Below are positions 4,294 to 5,606 of a stretch of 5,606 nt of DNA, in pieces (within the stretch, counting starts at the first letter, position 1; each line of letters opens with the position of its first letter). The stretch lies in contig JAGSHR010000257.1 in NCBI GenBank assembly GCA_029855985.1, positions 1-5,606 on the forward strand, written 5' to 3'. This stretch comes from Candidatus Njordarchaeota archaeon (GTDB lineage Archaea; Thermoproteota; JANJXX01; Panguiarchaeales; Panguiarchaeaceae). The position numbers and the translations under genes are program-made. The notes beneath the pieces were generated by a model. It saw only the letters and a list, made by a program, of their open reading frames with translations, was not told the origin of the DNA and did not search any database.

Positions 4294-5202
4294 CTACACT
4301 TTTAAGACATGGAAGAGTTTTTCTGAGTTCTTATAGAGGATCATCTCTTTTTCTTTTTGGGTTAGAACGGGGGAAGACTTAACTAGATCGATAGAGTCAT
4401 GCAAAGTTAACCCCTCTACAGCGGGGTAATCAGATCCAAACAACACTTTATCCATTATGGATAAATCCCTCCATTTTTTTACGACTTTTTCGTCTCTGGT
4501 CAAGTAAAATACTGCGGATACATCCATGTAAACGTGTTCGTATTTACTTACAAGTTCGAGGGCTTCATTGTGCCATAGACCAGGGTAATAAGCGGAGTAA
4601 CTGCCTGCATGCGCGAGAATAACAGGGTTATCGTACTTGGCTATCAACTTTTCATATCGGGAGGGTCTAGCTATTATACTTAAGGGGAAGTATTCCCAGG
4701 GTCCAGGGTCAAATCCTGTATGGGCAAGGATCGCATAGTTTCTTTCATGCGCCTTGGACCAAATAACTTCGAAGTTCTCGTTTTTTTCTGGGTCAAATTG
4801 CTGAAGTGTTGGTATAACTTTTAAGCCTTTAAATCCATACTCATCAAACATTTTGAAAAAACTCAATATTTCAGTTATTTTTCGATAGGGACTTATGGAC
4901 CCAAAACCAACAAACCTTTTTGGATAAATCTTGGTGAAATTGTAAACATATTCATTAGGGGTGCTTGCAAACTCTATAAATTTTCTTGCTTCAAGAACAA
5001 GCTTTGGTATATTGCCTATTGAAGTGAACTGAAATGCCTTATAGATGTTTGCCTCGAGTTTTCCGTTTTTCATGTCTTCTGGTCCAATATCGATCGCTAA
5101 CAAAACCATCTTCTTTATTTTGAGTTTATCCATTATTGCCACTAGGTTCTCAGGTTTCACTATGTTTGGAATTGGATGTGCATGTATATCAATGACGTAC
5201 AA
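4294..5202 (-). CDS. Metal-dependent amidohydrolase, Amidohydro_2 (ACMSD-like) family
   Basis: A complete 302-residue cytoplasmic TIM-barrel hydrolase or decarboxylase. Metal and catalytic residues are in family order: DIHAH with H7 and H9 at the end of strand 1, KGLKVIP (125-131), H161 in LAHTG, H198 in LAHAG, and D258 in FGSDYP. The HxH...H...H...D arrangement and the GSDYP ending are typical of Amidohydro_2, which includes aminocarboxymuconate-semialdehyde decarboxylase, resorcylate decarboxylase and lactone hydrolases. The sequence does not say which reaction applies. The start must be TTG at 5200-5202: no other start codon occurs in frame back to a stop codon 27 bases upstream, the next ATG is codon 24, and starting there would lose both metal histidines. 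A purine-rich GGAAGG-AAGGGG tract upstream can serve as ribosome site. It precedes the acyl-CoA dehydrogenase in the same direction, suggesting a shared organic-acid or CoA-ester catabolic route. Confidence 0.88.
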   Translation of the reverse strand: MYVIDIHAHPIPNIVKPENLVAIMDKLKIKKMVLLAIDIGPEDMKNGKLEANIYKAFQFTSIGNIPKLVLEARKFIEFASTPNEYVYNFTKIYPKRFVGFGSISPYRKITEILSFFKMFDEYGFKGLKVIPTLQQFDPEKNENFEVIWSKAHERNYAILAHTGFDPGPWEYFPLSIIARPSRYEKLIAKYDNPVILAHAGSYSAYYPGLWHNEALELVSKYEHVYMDVSAVFYLTRDEKVVKKWRDLSIMDKVLFGSDYPAVEGLTLHDSIDLVKSSPVLTQKEKEMILYKNSEKLFHVLKV

Positions 5203-5355
5203 TCCTTGCCCCTTCCTTCCCCCATCTTAATCAAAAAAATCCCAACGATAACACAGCTTCAACATCTTCCAATTCATTTGGAACTTGGTAAAGTATGTAT
5301 ATTAAACTTGATGCATTTATTTGGTTTCACAAGTTTACAAATAAAAAATTTTGTG
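5203..5355 (-). promoter_or_regulatory. Upstream region of the amidohydrolase with a weak TATA candidate and an AAACTTG inverted repeat
   Basis: This 153-bp gap separates the membrane protein stop from the amidohydrolase. On the minus strand TTTAATATA (5306-5298) could be a TATA box, giving a leader of roughly 70 nt. Around it lie AAACTTG (5304-5310) and its exact reverse complement CAAGTTT (5330-5336), plus a third AACTTG at 5282-5287. An A6T4 stretch (5342-5352) just after the membrane protein stop reads T-rich on the minus strand and may terminate that gene. None of these is strong alone. Confidence 0.3.
5208..5225 (-). promoter_or_regulatory. Purine-rich ribosome-binding region of the TTG-started amidohydrolase
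   Basis: Minus strand GATGGGGGAAGGAAGGGG ends about five bases before the TTG start. It lacks the GGTG core seen at the other genes but is rich in AAGG/GGGG. With a TTG start this predicts modest translation. An ATG inside this tract is in a different frame and is not the start. Confidence 0.4.
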
Positions 5356-5606
5356 TTAGATATAAGCAATTACCATATAGTATATAAACAAGCTCGTTAA
5401 CGTAGCTAAAAATACTGTGGTAGCCAAACTTCTAGCTCTAGAAACAGATCCACTTTCCCAGTAACTAAAAGCGAACCATAAGGTTACCCATAACGCAACC
5501 GTGATAGCTAATGTTGTCGAATTGATAGCGTTATTGATGCCCAACTCATTGAAACCGTTTCGAAGCCCATCAATAACGTTCTCAACTATTATGTATACAA
5601 TAACAA
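5356..5606 (-). CDS. C-terminal part of a small integral membrane protein, 5' end outside the window
   Basis: The frame stays open from the TAA at 5356-5358 to the right edge of the window, 82 codons, so the gene very likely starts beyond it. The TTG at 5542-5544 is the only possible start codon upstream of the hydrophobic helices, and the frame upstream of it still looks coding (VIVYIIVENVIDGLRNGF). Two clear membrane helices are visible, one running LAITVALWVTLWFAFSY and one running ATTVFLATLTSLFIYYMV near the C-terminus. A short polar loop with SGSVSRARS joins them. A further hydrophobic stretch touches the window edge. The protein ends almost directly after the last helix. I do not recognise the family. 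It is in the same direction as the amidohydrolase but 153 bp away, so co-transcription is uncertain. Confidence 0.6.
   Translation of the reverse strand, partial: VIVYIIVENVIDGLRNGFNELGINNAINSTTLAITVALWVTLWFAFSYWESGSVSRARSLATTVFLATLTSLFIYYMVIAYI

Noticed and set aside
5328..5355. CACAA/TTGTG hairpin after the membrane protein gene
   Set aside because: It is only five base pairs with an 18-base loop in AT-rich DNA; the T-tract alone is a better terminator candidate.
5045..5400. + strand small frames of 61 and 74 codons near the amidohydrolase start
   Set aside because: They overlap the amidohydrolase N-terminus and the AT-rich intergenic region, with no ribosome site and no family features.
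1..5606. CRISPR array, tRNA, rRNA or toxin-antitoxin pair
   Set aside because: No regularly spaced repeats, cloverleaf-like segments or conserved rRNA sequence were seen, and no pair of small overlapping genes is present.

Overview
The window looks like a piece of chromosome from a thermophilic archaeon. The evidence is the AT-rich intergenic DNA, short GGTG-type ribosome-binding sites, T-tract terminators, heavy AGA/AGG and ATA codon use, and a Pyrococcus-like dolichol-phosphate-mannose-synthase/GtrA fusion. The acyl-CoA dehydrogenase together with a CopB-type ATPase would suit Archaeoglobales or a fatty-acid-using Thermoproteota lineage better than Thermococcales. The species cannot be fixed from the sequence alone.

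Left edge (1-499, + strand): a GC-rich block that reads as the right end of an IS200/IS605-family (TnpB) element. It carries the last codons of tnpB, two hairpins and a terminal GTCAA. It ends abruptly at about 143/144, inside a gene for a P1B-type (CopB-like) heavy-metal ATPase. Only the last 117 codons of that ATPase lie in the window, so it is interpreted as a gene split by the insertion. If the right end is transcribed as a TnpB omega/reRNA, its guide would be ATPase sequence.

Middle: an unrecognised 149-residue cysteine-containing protein (minus strand) converges on the ATPase remnant. It is divergent from a UPF0173 metallo-beta-lactamase-fold hydrolase (+ strand). The shared intergenic region holds a 14-bp perfect inverted repeat whose two arms could serve as mirror-image TATA elements.

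Right two thirds (all minus strand, transcribed from high to low coordinates): the 3' end of a small membrane protein gene running off the right edge, then a TTG-started metal-dependent amidohydrolase (Amidohydro_2/ACMSD-like), then an acyl-CoA dehydrogenase 43 bp downstream, then a polyprenol-phosphate glycosyltransferase fused to a GtrA membrane domain. The amidohydrolase and acyl-CoA dehydrogenase may form a catabolic pair. The glycosyltransferase probably serves lipid-linked sugar supply for protein or envelope glycosylation and converges on the UPF0173 gene.

The most interesting items are the TnpB-element junction with its implied self-locus guide, the divergent-promoter palindrome, the internal duplication with a loop insertion in the GtrA domain, and the altered catalytic-loop spacing of the dehydrogenase. 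No CRISPR array, tRNA or rRNA is visible. No wholly new system is evident.
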